A stretch of 64,000 nt of DNA from Roseivirga ehrenbergii (lineage in GTDB: Bacteria > Bacteroidota > Bacteroidia > Cytophagales > Cyclobacteriaceae): the NCBI RefSeq assembly GCF_001593005.1, contig NZ_LQZQ01000049.1, forward strand, positions 1-64,000. The letters run 5' to 3'. Every line of letters begins with the position of its first letter. The stretch's first letter is position 1. The translations under genes and the position numbers were made by a program. The notes beneath the pieces were generated by a model that saw nothing but the letters and a program-made list of their open reading frames with translations, was not told where the DNA came from and did no database searches. Positions 25,812 to 33,997 of the stretch are shown piece by piece.

Positions 25812-26249
25812 TTACATTGTTGAATCAGTCGGAGGTGTTTTTTTCAAGTTGATTGCGCTTTTTTGAGGTTCTGTAAACCGATATTTCACATAAACCTTTT
25901 TGTCTGGGTCATTGATTATCCGATCTAGGCTTTCTAAATTTTCTTGTGTTGGCGCAACTCTGTCCGTTTGGGTAAACTCCATTGTTCCCACTTTATATTC
26001 GTATTGAATTAGAATGTGATTGACCTCTGTTTTATTACCTTCCAAACTTTGACGCATTCCTGTTTTAATATCAGTAGTGATTAAAGTTCCTACGGTTTCG
26101 GAGTCATATGTGGTGAGTTTAAAGTGTTCTGTAATTTTAGAGAAGTTGAAAATTATGATGAATAATGTAATTATAAGAATCCAAAACATAAGGTTCCCTA
26201 GAACCTCTTTTTTATCCCATAAATGATAAAACCTCACCTTGTTGGCCAT
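25812..26249 (-). CDS. Small membrane protein, DUF3592-like
   Basis: 145 residues from ATG at 26249 (MANKVRFYHLWDKKEV). An upstream ATG at 26303 is next to a repeat hairpin and gives a less typical N-terminus. One membrane helix (about residues 19-36, LMFWILIITLFIIIFNF), then a beta-rich extracytoplasmic or cytosolic domain. Its strands (GTLITTDIKTG, HILIQYEYKVGTMEFTQ, KKVYVKYRFTEPQKS) follow the DUF3592 pattern, ending in V.V.Y.P...S. Function unknown. It shares the repeat-flanked segment with the DUF559 gene, but a repeat hairpin separates them, so co-transcription is uncertain. Confidence 0.6.
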   Translation of the reverse strand: MANKVRFYHLWDKKEVLGNLMFWILIITLFIIIFNFSKITEHFKLTTYDSETVGTLITTDIKTGMRQSLEGNKTEVNHILIQYEYKVGTMEFTQTDRVAPTQENLESLDRIINDPDKKVYVKYRFTEPQKSAINLKKTPPTDSTM

Positions 26250-26303
26250 TCTATTTAAAGATAGTTTAAAGAGTTTATTTGTAAAAAAAAAGGTTATTCC
26301 CAT

Positions 26304-26337
26304 GCTGTTCTCCGTTGGGGAGGTTGGAGGGAGATTT
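26304..26337 (+). repeat. Single GC-rich palindrome between the DUF3592-like and DUF559 genes
   Basis: Third copy of the second hairpin unit (GCTGTTCTCC, GGGGAGGTTGGAGGGAGA), ending directly at the DUF559 stop codon. The left stem arm has decayed relative to 25753-25788. Confidence 0.65.
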
Positions 26338-26727
26338 TTATTCGTTCTGAATCTTGGCCATTAGCACTTCCACTTCATAAGCTATATTTCTGTAAACCGA
26401 GCTTATAGAAGTTGATACTTCTTCATCTGTGAATCGGATGACCTTGAAGCCTAGAGACTCTAGTTTCAATTGTCTTATTTTATCATTTTCGGTAACTTCT
26501 TCATAAGTATGGGTAATACCATCAACTTCAATAATGAGTTTTAAGGGTAAACAAACGAAGTCGACAATGTAATTGTCTATAGGTCTTTGACGTCTGAATT
26601 GTTGCCCATAAACTTGACGTTTGCTTAGGATGTATTTCCATAAAGAAGCCTCAGCTTTTGTCATTTCATTTCTGAGTCTTTTTGCGGGATGTTTTAGGTG
26701 CTTATTGTAGTGATTGTTAGATGGCAT
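26338..26727 (-). CDS. DUF559 endonuclease-like protein (VSR/PD-(D/E)xK fold)
   Basis: 129 residues, the normal size for this family. N-terminal RLRNEMTKAEASLWKYILSKR, then GQQFRRQRPIDNYIVDFVCL. The catalytic-type acids are in IVDF and LIIEVDG (Asp, then Glu-x-Asp), followed by GITH and the C-terminal LESLGFKVIRFTDEEV. Known: DUF559 proteins share the very-short-patch-repair / type II restriction fold and are numerous in Bacteroidota, but their cellular role is not settled. The gene is bounded on its 3' side by a GC-rich hairpin touching its stop codon, and 33 bp from its 5' side by another. Nothing next to it looks like a methylase. Confidence 0.8.
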   Translation of the reverse strand: MPSNNHYNKHLKHPAKRLRNEMTKAEASLWKYILSKRQVYGQQFRRQRPIDNYIVDFVCLPLKLIIEVDGITHTYEEVTENDKIRQLKLESLGFKVIRFTDEEVSTSISSVYRNIAYEVEVLMAKIQNE

Positions 26728-26759
26728 TAAGTTTAAGTTAGAAAATATTTCACTTACTA

Positions 26760-26922
26760 TCCACCCCCTGCCCCCGCCAGCGGGGGATATTTACGGTTGT
26801 TGTTTGGTTTTGCTTCTGAGGTCTCAATGCTTTTTTGCAACTTTTCCTTTTTGTTATCTGAAGTTTCTGCACCTCTGCTGCTGTCCTCCCTTGGGGGAGG
26901 TGGCGCATCCAGAAGGAGATTT
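26760..26922 (+). repeat. GC-rich palindrome pair, copy 2 (right of the DUF559 element)
   Basis: 26760-26787 is a base-for-base copy of 25674-25701. 26880-26922 is a diverged copy of 25753-25788 with about 10 extra bases. The DNA between the two hairpins also shows similarity to copy 1 (CTGAAGTTTCTG against CTGGAGTTTCAG). Confidence 0.75.
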
Positions 26923-26974
26923 GATTCACGCTTTAACTTCCAACCAATCAAGATGAGGGTGTGTCTATTGGGGT

Positions 26975-27643
26975 ATGAAAACTATTCGATTTTTTATTAT
27001 TTCTTTCATGCTTGGAGCAGCGAGTCCAGCTTTGCAGGCACAAATAACTGTAGGTCTTAAAACTGGTTATACCCAGGCTTGGGAGGATTATGGTGATGTC
27101 AACTTACCTGACGATGCGATAATCCATGTGAATAGATTCAATGTTACAGCCATAGGCTTTTATCGTTTGACACCACATTTTAGTCTAGGGATTGAGCCAG
27201 GTTTTGTGAAACGGGGTGCGGCATGCGTACCAGGTTGGTGGGGAGGTACTCCGGGGTTTTCAGGAGATACTCAATTGACTTTGAATTATGTAGAAATGCC
27301 ACTTATGTTAGCGGCTAATCTACCTTTCTGGAGTCCGAAACTTGAATTCAAAGCTAAACTGGGTTATGGTTTGGCTTATATGGTAAGTGCCAACGAGAAA
27401 ATAGTCGACTTAGAAACCAATGAGGAGTTATTGAAACAGAGGGTTGATTTTGATAGAAGAAACCTAAACCGTTGGGACAATGGTGTTTATCTAGGTGTTG
27501 GTTTTGGTTACCAGATTGGAAAGGGGAGTTTATTATTGGAGAGCACCTACTTTAGGTCGCCAAAGAATGCTGATGAAAACAACTCATCTAAAAATAGAAG
27601 TTGGAATATCAATTTCGGCTATGCCTTTATACTGAGTAGATAA
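26975..27643 (+). CDS. PorT-like outer-membrane beta-barrel protein
   Basis: 222 residues. Signal peptide (KTIRFFIISFMLGAASPALQA|Q), then alternating strands typical of the outer-membrane beta-barrel family PF13568: ITVGLKTGYTQAW, FSLGIEPGFVKRG, LNYVEMPLMLAANLPF, FKAKLGYGLAYMVSA, NGVYLGVGFGYQIG. The C-terminal strand is NINFGYAFILSR. LNYVEMPLML is the usual signature strand. A WWGG-containing loop with a single Cys is unusual. Function unknown. Downstream terminator is shared with leuS. Confidence 0.75.
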   Translation: MKTIRFFIISFMLGAASPALQAQITVGLKTGYTQAWEDYGDVNLPDDAIIHVNRFNVTAIGFYRLTPHFSLGIEPGFVKRGAACVPGWWGGTPGFSGDTQLTLNYVEMPLMLAANLPFWSPKLEFKAKLGYGLAYMVSANEKIVDLETNEELLKQRVDFDRRNLNRWDNGVYLGVGFGYQIGKGSLLLESTYFRSPKNADENNSSKNRSWNINFGYAFILSR

Positions 27644-27649
27644 AACCAA

Positions 27650-27679
27650 AAAAGCCTAACTCTTTCGAATTAGGCTTTT
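27650..27679. terminator. Bidirectional terminator between barrel gene and leuS
   Basis: AAAAGCCTAA and TTAGGCTTTT (27650-27659 with 27670-27679), a 10-bp perfect stem with A-rich and T-rich flanks, between two convergent stops. Confidence 0.85.
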
Positions 27680-27695
27680 CAATATTTCATTTTTT

Positions 27696-27718
27696 CTATC
27701 GACTATCGACTATCGACT
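27696..27718. repeat. 7-bp tandem repeat touching the leuS stop codon
   Basis: CTATCGA is repeated 3.3 times. The last partial unit overlaps the leuS stop (27717-27719). Probably slippage-prone non-coding DNA. Confidence 0.7.
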
Positions 27719-30656
27719 AAATCACGATATTCACGATCTTCTTAGGTACCACGATTACCTTTTTAGGGGTTTTACCTTCGAGCCATTTTTGAACGTTTTC
27801 GTTGGCGAGTACTTCTGCTTGAATTTCAGCATTTGGCTTATCTACCGCGAAACTCATTTTCACCCTCATTTTACCATTAATGGCAACCGGGTATTCGTGC
27901 TCGTCTTCGACTAAAAACTCTTCATTCAGTACTGGATAAGGCGCATTTACAATACTGCCCTTATTGCCCAATAAGCTCCAAAGTTCTTCGGTGATGTGTG
28001 GTGCATAAGGCGAAATTAACACCACTAAATCAGCCAATACCTGACGGTTATTGCAGTTCAATGCGGTAAGCTCATTCACGCAAATCATAAAGCTACTGAC
28101 AGAAGTATTGAACGAATAGCGCTCTATGTCTTCTTCCGCTTTTTTAATGGTTTTGTGAAGCACTTTCAACTCCGCTTTGCTTGGCGCTTCATCGCTTACC
28201 GCAAACTCACCTTCTTGGTTATGGAAAAGTCTCCAAAGCTTCTTCAAGAATTTAGAAACACCATCAATGCCATTGGTGTTCCATGGTTTGAATTGCTCCA
28301 AAGGCCCAAGGAACATTTCGTATAAACGAAGGGTGTCGGCACCGTACTTATTAACTATGTCATCTGGATTGACCACATTATAATAACGCTTAGACATTTT
28401 CTCTACTTCCCATCCGCAAACATATTTGCCGTTTTCTTCAGTAATGAATTCTGCATCCGCCAAATCAGGTCGCCAGTTGCGGAAAGCTTCCATATCGAGT
28501 TCATCATTGTAAACAATGTTGACATCTACATGTATGTCCGATGTTGCTAGTAAAGCGTATTTTTGATTTGAATCTTCTATTGACTCAAGAAGGTTCTCAT
28601 TGGTTACAATAGTGTCTTCTAGGTTTAAATCTGGAAAGAAATTATTAATCTCCTTCTTATCTGTTGTAGATAATTCACCACTAATGATGCGGTCTCGTAG
28701 ATTCTTTGAAATATATACCTGTTTGTTAAGTGATGAGTTAGTTCTTAACCTGTAAACAAAATTCGATCTCCCCTGAATCATTCCTTGGTTGATCAATTTC
28801 TTGAAAGGCTCTTGTTGGTTCACAATGCCTAAATCGAACATGATTTTGTTCCAGAAACGAGAATACAGCAAGTGACCTGTGGCGTGTTCAGAGCCACCAA
28901 TGTACAAGTCCACATTCTCCCAATATTCCTGAATGTCTTTGTCTACAAAAGCCGTATCGTTTTTGGCGTCCATATAGCGGTACCAATACCAGCTTGAGCC
29001 AGCCCAACCCGGCATGGTGCTCATTTCTAGCGGATAAGCTTGGGTTTCGCCTTTTGGCGTATAATTAAAGTTTTCGGCCCTGGCCAATGGCGGATCGCCA
29101 TCTTCCGTAGGTAAGTATTTATCAATTTCGGGTAGAATAATCGGCAAGTCGGCCTCGTCTACCAAGTAAGGAATGTCGTTTTTGAAATAGACAGGCACAG
29201 GTTCACCCCAATACCTTTGACGTGCGAAAATGGCATCTCTAATTCTGAAATTGATTTTTCCTTTTCCAATTCCTTTTTCTTCTGCAAACTCAATGGCTTT
29301 GGCAATGGCGTCCTTGCAATTCAAACCATTCAAAAAACCAGAGTTCATCATTATGCCTTCCTTGGTAGGATCGGCTTTTTCGCTGATGTCTGCGCCTTCA
29401 ATTACCGGAACAATCGGTAAACCGAAGTGCTTCGCGAAGTCGTAATCACGTTGGTCGCCACAAGGCACGGCCATTACTGCGCCAGTACCGTAACCCGCCA
29501 AAACGTAATCGGCAATCCAGATCTGAATTTTTTCTCCGTTGAATGGATTGGTCGCATAACTGCCCGTAAACACGCCTGAGATGGTTTTTACATCACTCAT
29601 TCTGTCGCGTTCCGAACGGTTTTTGGCCGTTTCCACATAAGCAGCCACCGCTTCTTTTTGGTCTTCGGTGGTCAATTCGGCCACCATTTCGCTTTCAGGC
29701 GCTAGAGACAAGAATGTAACCCCGAAAATCGTATCGATACGTGTGGTGAACACATTGATCTTCAAATCATGACCTACCACAGGGAAAGCCAATTCGGCAC
29801 CAATGGATTTACCAATCCAGTTGCGCTGCATTTCTTTCAATGGTTCTGGCCAATCAAGGTTGTCCAAACCTTCGAGCAACCTTTGAGCATAGGCAGTGAT
29901 GCGCATGCTCCATTGCTTCATTTTCTTCTTTACTACGGGGTGGCCACCGCGTTCCGAAAAACCATCTTTTACTTCATCGTTAGAGAGTACGGTTTTCAGT
30001 TCGGGACACCAGTTTACCGAGGTTTCAGAAAGGTAAGTGAGTCTGTATTTGAGCAGCATGCGCTGCTGCTCTTCTTCCGACCAAGCATTCCATTCGTCTG
30101 CTGAAAAAGACGGAGTATCTTCATCGCAAGCGGCATTTACATTCGCATTACCCGATTGAGCAAAGGTGGCTACCAATTGGTCGATGGTTTCTGCCTTTTC
30201 GGTGGCTTTGTTGTACCAGCTATTGAAAATTCTTAGGAAAATCCACTGTGTCCATTTGTAGTACGCAGGGTCGCAGGTTTGAATTTCTTTATCCCAATCA
30301 AAGGAAAAACCGATGTTCTTCAGCTGCTCTTTGTAGCGGTCGATGTTTTCTTTGGTGGTAATAGCAGGGTGCTGCCCCGTTTGAATGGCATATTGCTCGG
30401 CAGGTAAACCGAATGCATCGAAGCCCATAGGGTGCAATACATTAAAACCCTTGTTTCTTTTGAACCTAGAAACGATATCGGAAGCGATATAGCCTAGTGG
30501 GTGGCCTACGTGCAGCCCAGCGCCAGAGGGGTAGGGGAACATGTCGAGCGAGTAAAATTTGGGTTTGCTCTTGTCTACTGTAGCTTTGAACGTCTGGTTT
30601 TCGTTCCAGAATGCCTGCCATTTAGGTTCTATATGTTTGTGATTATAATCTGCCAT
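27717..30656 (-). CDS. leuS: Leucyl-tRNA synthetase
   Basis: 979 residues. Class I signatures: HVGH at residues 49-52 ([12 protein letters not shown]) and KMSKR near residue 755, with Arg instead of the usual final Ser. The CP1 editing domain is visible ([28 protein letters not shown]). Between [12 protein letters not shown] and [15 protein letters not shown], the zinc-knuckle/leucyl-specific region carries about 40-50 more residues than I expect, encoded by clearly more AT-rich DNA (about 28480-28780). It charges tRNA-Leu. Divergent from the small gene at 30786; promoter box at 30690. Confidence 0.95.
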   Translation of the reverse strand: MADYNHKHIEPKWQAFWNENQTFKATVDKSKPKFYSLDMFPYPSGAGLHVGHPLGYIASDIVSRFKRNKGFNVLHPMGFDAFGLPAEQYAIQTGQHPAITTKENIDRYKEQLKNIGFSFDWDKEIQTCDPAYYKWTQWIFLRIFNSWYNKATEKAETIDQLVATFAQSGNANVNAACDEDTPSFSADEWNAWSEEEQQRMLLKYRLTYLSETSVNWCPELKTVLSNDEVKDGFSERGGHPVVKKKMKQWSMRITAYAQRLLEGLDNLDWPEPLKEMQRNWIGKSIGAELAFPVVGHDLKINVFTTRIDTIFGVTFLSLAPESEMVAELTTEDQKEAVAAYVETAKNRSERDRMSDVKTISGVFTGSYATNPFNGEKIQIWIADYVLAGYGTGAVMAVPCGDQRDYDFAKHFGLPIVPVIEGADISEKADPTKEGIMMNSGFLNGLNCKDAIAKAIEFAEEKGIGKGKINFRIRDAIFARQRYWGEPVPVYFKNDIPYLVDEADLPIILPEIDKYLPTEDGDPPLARAENFNYTPKGETQAYPLEMSTMPGWAGSSWYWYRYMDAKNDTAFVDKDIQEYWENVDLYIGGSEHATGHLLYSRFWNKIMFDLGIVNQQEPFKKLINQGMIQGRSNFVYRLRTNSSLNKQVYISKNLRDRIISGELSTTDKKEINNFFPDLNLEDTIVTNENLLESIEDSNQKYALLATSDIHVDVNIVYNDELDMEAFRNWRPDLADAEFITEENGKYVCGWEVEKMSKRYYNVVNPDDIVNKYGADTLRLYEMFLGPLEQFKPWNTNGIDGVSKFLKKLWRLFHNQEGEFAVSDEAPSKAELKVLHKTIKKAEEDIERYSFNTSVSSFMICVNELTALNCNNRQVLADLVVLISPYAPHITEELWSLLGNKGSIVNAPYPVLNEEFLVEDEHEYPVAINGKMRVKMSFAVDKPNAEIQAEVLANENVQKWLEGKTPKKVIVVPKKIVNIVI

Positions 30657-30689
30657 TGCCGCTTAACCGTTTCTAATATCTAAAGTGCG

Positions 30690-30697
30690 CAAAAATA
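30690..30697 (-). promoter_or_regulatory. -7 box (TATTTTTG) of leuS
   Basis: Minus-strand TATTTTTG matches TAnnTTTG, 33 bp before the ATG. No -33 element at the ideal distance. Confidence 0.45.
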
Positions 30698-30785
30698 GTG
30701 TTTTTCGCCCTTGAATAAATCATTTTCGCGATTATTCGTGCCTTTTGGGCAAGAGCCATTATATTTAATCATTGAATAGAAATCT

Positions 30786-31031
30786 ATGTTCGGTTTATTT
30801 AAAAAGAAGCCCAAAGAAAAGCAGGCGCCAAAACTGCTCGATCTGAATAGCAATCCCATAAATGAGGGCGATGTAGTGACCTCGCTACGCTATGATTTGG
30901 GCGATTGTAAAGTGGTATTGGAAGAGCTGGTATTTTTTTACGAGTCGATTGAAACTGGAGAACGCGTAAGTTATGTGCGTATGGTGGATGCGATTACGGA
31001 GAACCAGAAAGTGATTTTGAAGAAGGATTGA
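30786..31031 (+). CDS. Small conserved-looking hypothetical protein
   Basis: 81 residues, family not recognised. Basic N-terminus (MFGLFKKKPKEKQAPKLLDL), then a compact beta-rich domain (GDVVTSLRYDLGDCKVVLEELVFFYES...ERVSYVRMVDAI) that could be a small SH3/KOW-like fold. No signal peptide. Divergent from leuS with a weak TATATTTA at 30760. Followed by the first dispersed repeats of the 31-36 kb region. Confidence 0.6.
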   Translation: MFGLFKKKPKEKQAPKLLDLNSNPINEGDVVTSLRYDLGDCKVVLEELVFFYESIETGERVSYVRMVDAITENQKVILKKD

Positions 31032-31041
31032 TTTGTAAAGG

Positions 31042-31082
31042 CTGGGACTTCGCTAGCTCAAGCGTCTCGCTTGGACTTTTGT
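31042..31082 (+). repeat. Dispersed 41-bp intergenic repeat, copy 1
   Basis: About 73% identical to 33935-33975 (my count, 30 of 41). Contains the hairpin CAAGCG/CGCTTG and ends in CTTTTGT. The pair brackets the FtsX permease gene in the same orientation. Confidence 0.6.
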
Positions 31083-31156
31083 CTTGATCTTAGCGAGACT
31101 AGTTCAAGTTATCAACCCGAGCATTGAGTAAATTTTCTGCTAATTTTTCCGCTTGG

Positions 31157-31217
31157 TCACCTCTCTAGCCCTTCTCGAGCAGGGAATGCTTTGGTGGTTA
31201 ATAATCGCCAAATGTTC
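31157..31217 (+). repeat. Dispersed 61-bp intergenic repeat, copy 1
   Basis: 52 of 61 bases match 35485-35545 without gaps, including 21 identical consecutive bases in the middle (31185-31205). The hairpin arms are partly decayed in this copy. Confidence 0.75.
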
Positions 31218-31408
31218 ATAGGTGTCGAAAACTTAATGTTGCTCTCATAGAGCAGTGGAATGAATCATTAATCATTTTTTCGAACAGTTTTTGACACTAG
31301 GTTTTGAAATAGCTATAATTTCTACGTAAGGCATTACGTATTTTTATTACATTTATAGCGGTCAATTTTTTTTTTAATCAGATTCTCGAAATCTAAAAAA
31401 CAACACAC

Positions 31409-33802
31409 ATGCTTAAAAATTACATTAAGGTTGCTTTCCGCAGCCTGCTAAGACAACCTGGCTACACAGCACTCAATATTATTGGACTCACCGTTGGTAT
31501 TGCCTCTAGTTTAATAGTTCTGCTGTACATCTTTCACGAAACAAGCTTCGATAAACAGCACTCCAAGGGTGATCGGATTTATAGGCTTTCAACAGAAATT
31601 ACGGAGCCTGACAATTCATTTAAATGGGCGAGTATGACAAGGCCTGCTGCATTTACAATTAAAAATGAAAATCCAGAGGTAGAACAGGCTACTCGTTTAT
31701 CAAGCATAAGTGGTCAAGGCGGTACACGGTTCGACTACAATCAAGTGGACTATTATCAAGAGAATGTTTATGCGGCAGACTCAACGATTTTTGAGGTATT
31801 TGATTTTGAATTTATAGCAGGTAACCCTAAAACTGCATTGGAGGCGCCAAACTCGATTGTTATTAATGAGTCTTTGGCGGAAAAAATCTTCAAAAATGAA
31901 GACCCCATTGGCAAAACGCTAAAGAGTGGTGGGAATAGAGAAATGACTTTACAAGTGACTGGCGTCTATAAAGATATGCCTAACACTTCTCACCTCATTG
32001 CTGACGCACTGATTTCTTGGAAGACGATTTTTACTGGGGGAGATGGTAGCTGGGGAGGCTGGGGTGTTTTTTCTTATGTTTTAGTCAATGAAGGAGTTAC
32101 AAAAGAAACCTTGCAAGAGAAACTTGATGCAACTGTTACCAAATACATAGCTCCCATTTTTGACCCGCTGAATATAAAGGTTAAAATGATACCAGTGCCG
32201 TTGAAGGATATTCATTTGACATCAGATTTTGAAGGTGAACCTGTGGCTGTAGGCAACATTCGGTATGTTCAAATTTTCACAGCAATAGCAATTTTCCTTA
32301 TCATAATTGCGAGTATCAACTATATGAACTTGGCTACCGCTAGATCTGCCAAAAGATCGATGGAAGTGGGTTTAAGAAAAGTAATGGGCGCTCAAAGAGG
32401 CGGCTTAATAGGTCAGTTTTTAACTGAATCAATTCTGATTACACTAATTTCCTTATTCTTAAGTGTGCTGGTAATGATGGCAGTGGTTCCAGCTATAAAT
32501 AGCATCGTGGGCACTAATTTGGCTATTGAGGCATTGCTGGATACTAAGGTGATATTGGCCATTATCGGTATCGTATTTATTACAGGATTTTTGGGTGGCT
32601 GTTACCCTGCATTCTTTTTATCTTCTTTTCAGCCAGCGGCTGTGCTTAAAGGAGGTGGCGGAAAATCTGGAAGTAAATTTTTAAGGAAGTTTTTGGTGAC
32701 GCTTCAGTTCTCCATTTCCATCTTTATGTTGATTGGTACTTTGGTTATTTATCGTCAAATGCAGTTTTTGAGAGATAAAGATTTGGGTTTTGACAAAGAA
32801 CAGATGATGCAGATTGACTTTAGAAGTAGGGCCGATGTAGAGAAATGGAATGTTCTTAAAAATGAACTAGTACAAAACGCCAATATAGGTGGAATTGCAT
32901 CTGCGAGCACCACTCCAGGTAATGGTTATGCTAAAAACGTAATGCCAATTGAGACTGAAGAAGGGCCAATGGATAACCGTGGATTAGACCATTATCAGGT
33001 AGATTATGATTTCTTTCCTACACTAGGTATTGAAGTGGTTCAAGGCAGAAACTTTTCGTTGGATTATCCTTCAGACTCATCTCAGGCCGTAATGGTAAAC
33101 GAGACCATGGTTCGTAGAATGAATTGGACTAACCCAATCGGAAAAAAAGTAAATATATCAGGGGACGAGTCTCTGCCTCCCGCTGTGGTGGTTGGTGTGG
33201 TGAAAGATTTTCATCAACAATCTCTTTATGAACCAATTTCGGCTTTATTGTTTACTCCGGGTCGCCTTAACCCTTCGGCAATCGTTAAGATCACAGGCGA
33301 TGTAGCACCTACAGTTGCCTTTATCGAGGAGGCATGGGAAAGAACATATCCTAATACAGCATTCGAGTATGTGTTTATCGATGAGCAATTTATGGCGAGT
33401 TACGAGGCTGATAAGATTCGTGGTCAATTATTCTTGGGCTTTTCTGGCATGACCATCTTGATTGCCTGTTTGGGCTTATTGGGCTTGGCTTCATACACTG
33501 CGGAACAACGTTCTAAGGAAATTAGCATTAGAAAAGTGCTTGGCGCTAATACACAAGGGTTGATTAGTTTGCTTATTAAAGATTTTGTGATTCTCATTGT
33601 GATTGCCGCTATACCAGCATCAATATTGGGCTATTTTTCTATGATGGACTGGCTGGAAAACTTCCAATTTCATATAACTCCGGGTTTCACAATCTTCGCT
33701 ACTGTTTTGATTGGGACTATTGTGATTACTGTGCTTACCACGGGTTATCATGCCCGCAAGGCTGCCACCGCTAATCCTGCGGAAAAGTTGAGGAGTGAAT
33801 AA
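31409..33802 (+). CDS. FtsX/MacB-type ABC permease, orphan (first of three)
   Basis: 797 residues with the duplicated MacB layout. TM1 follows NYIKVAFRSLLRQPGYTALN (about 20-42), a first periplasmic MacB_PCD domain (about 45-280), then the FtsX core with three helices (IRYVQIFTAIAIFLIIIASI, then ARSAKRSMEVGLRKVMGA). A second N-terminal-like helix, second periplasmic domain and second FtsX core (EQRSKEISIRKVLGAN) follow. It ends NPAEKLRSE. Known: such full-length dimers work with a separate ATPase to move lipids, peptides or lipoproteins or to do mechanotransmission. No ATPase gene is adjacent. Paralogues at 48594-51008 and 60970-63432. Confidence 0.85.
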   Translation: MLKNYIKVAFRSLLRQPGYTALNIIGLTVGIASSLIVLLYIFHETSFDKQHSKGDRIYRLSTEITEPDNSFKWASMTRPAAFTIKNENPEVEQATRLSSISGQGGTRFDYNQVDYYQENVYAADSTIFEVFDFEFIAGNPKTALEAPNSIVINESLAEKIFKNEDPIGKTLKSGGNREMTLQVTGVYKDMPNTSHLIADALISWKTIFTGGDGSWGGWGVFSYVLVNEGVTKETLQEKLDATVTKYIAPIFDPLNIKVKMIPVPLKDIHLTSDFEGEPVAVGNIRYVQIFTAIAIFLIIIASINYMNLATARSAKRSMEVGLRKVMGAQRGGLIGQFLTESILITLISLFLSVLVMMAVVPAINSIVGTNLAIEALLDTKVILAIIGIVFITGFLGGCYPAFFLSSFQPAAVLKGGGGKSGSKFLRKFLVTLQFSISIFMLIGTLVIYRQMQFLRDKDLGFDKEQMMQIDFRSRADVEKWNVLKNELVQNANIGGIASASTTPGNGYAKNVMPIETEEGPMDNRGLDHYQVDYDFFPTLGIEVVQGRNFSLDYPSDSSQAVMVNETMVRRMNWTNPIGKKVNISGDESLPPAVVVGVVKDFHQQSLYEPISALLFTPGRLNPSAIVKITGDVAPTVAFIEEAWERTYPNTAFEYVFIDEQFMASYEADKIRGQLFLGFSGMTILIACLGLLGLASYTAEQRSKEISIRKVLGANTQGLISLLIKDFVILIVIAAIPASILGYFSMMDWLENFQFHITPGFTIFATVLIGTIVITVLTTGYHARKAATANPAEKLRSE

Positions 33803-33824
33803 GTAGTAAAGTAATTAAAAGTCA

Positions 33825-33859
33825 AAAGGCTCGTTCTGTTTGTGGAATGGGCCTTTTTT
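33825..33859 (+). terminator. Terminator of the first FtsX permease gene
   Basis: 12-bp stem with two wobble pairs (33825-33836 with 33845-33856), followed by T residues to 33859. Confidence 0.75.
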
Positions 33860-33934
33860 ATATTGGATGGTTTGAGATAATCGTAACGAGATGTTAAGGC
33901 TAGTGGGAAATCAGAAAATGGTTTTGAAGCAGGA

Positions 33935-33975
33935 CTGGCACTTCACAAGTCCAAGTGTATCGCTAGGGCTTTTGT
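33935..33975 (+). repeat. Dispersed 41-bp intergenic repeat, copy 2
   Basis: Direct-orientation partner of 31042-31082. It lies between the FtsX permease terminator and the 3' end of the OLD-like gene. Confidence 0.55.
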
Positions 33976-33997
33976 ATTGGTGTTGGGAAGAAGGCGG

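Larger units (their letters stand above)
31032..31408. other. Repeat-bearing intergenic region upstream of the first FtsX permease
   Basis: Non-coding. It contains one copy of a 41-bp repeat (31042-31082), one copy of a 61-bp repeat (31157-31217) and a small hairpin (31240-31254). Near the permease gene there is an inverted repeat TACGTAA/TTACGTA (31323-31340) and a T-rich run. No convincing small ORF. Confidence 0.65.

Noticed and set aside
25674-26922. GC-rich hairpins as a CRISPR array or integron
   Set aside because: There are only two complete pairs, with unequal spacing, genes in between, and no cas, integrase or attC features.
26714-27060. Proline/cysteine-rich open frames on both strands
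   Set aside because: They are read through the GC-rich palindromic repeats; composition is driven by the repeats and no protein family fits.
27696-27718. CTATCGA tandem repeat as an iteron or origin
   Set aside because: Only 3.3 units, overlapping a stop codon, with no replication gene nearby.
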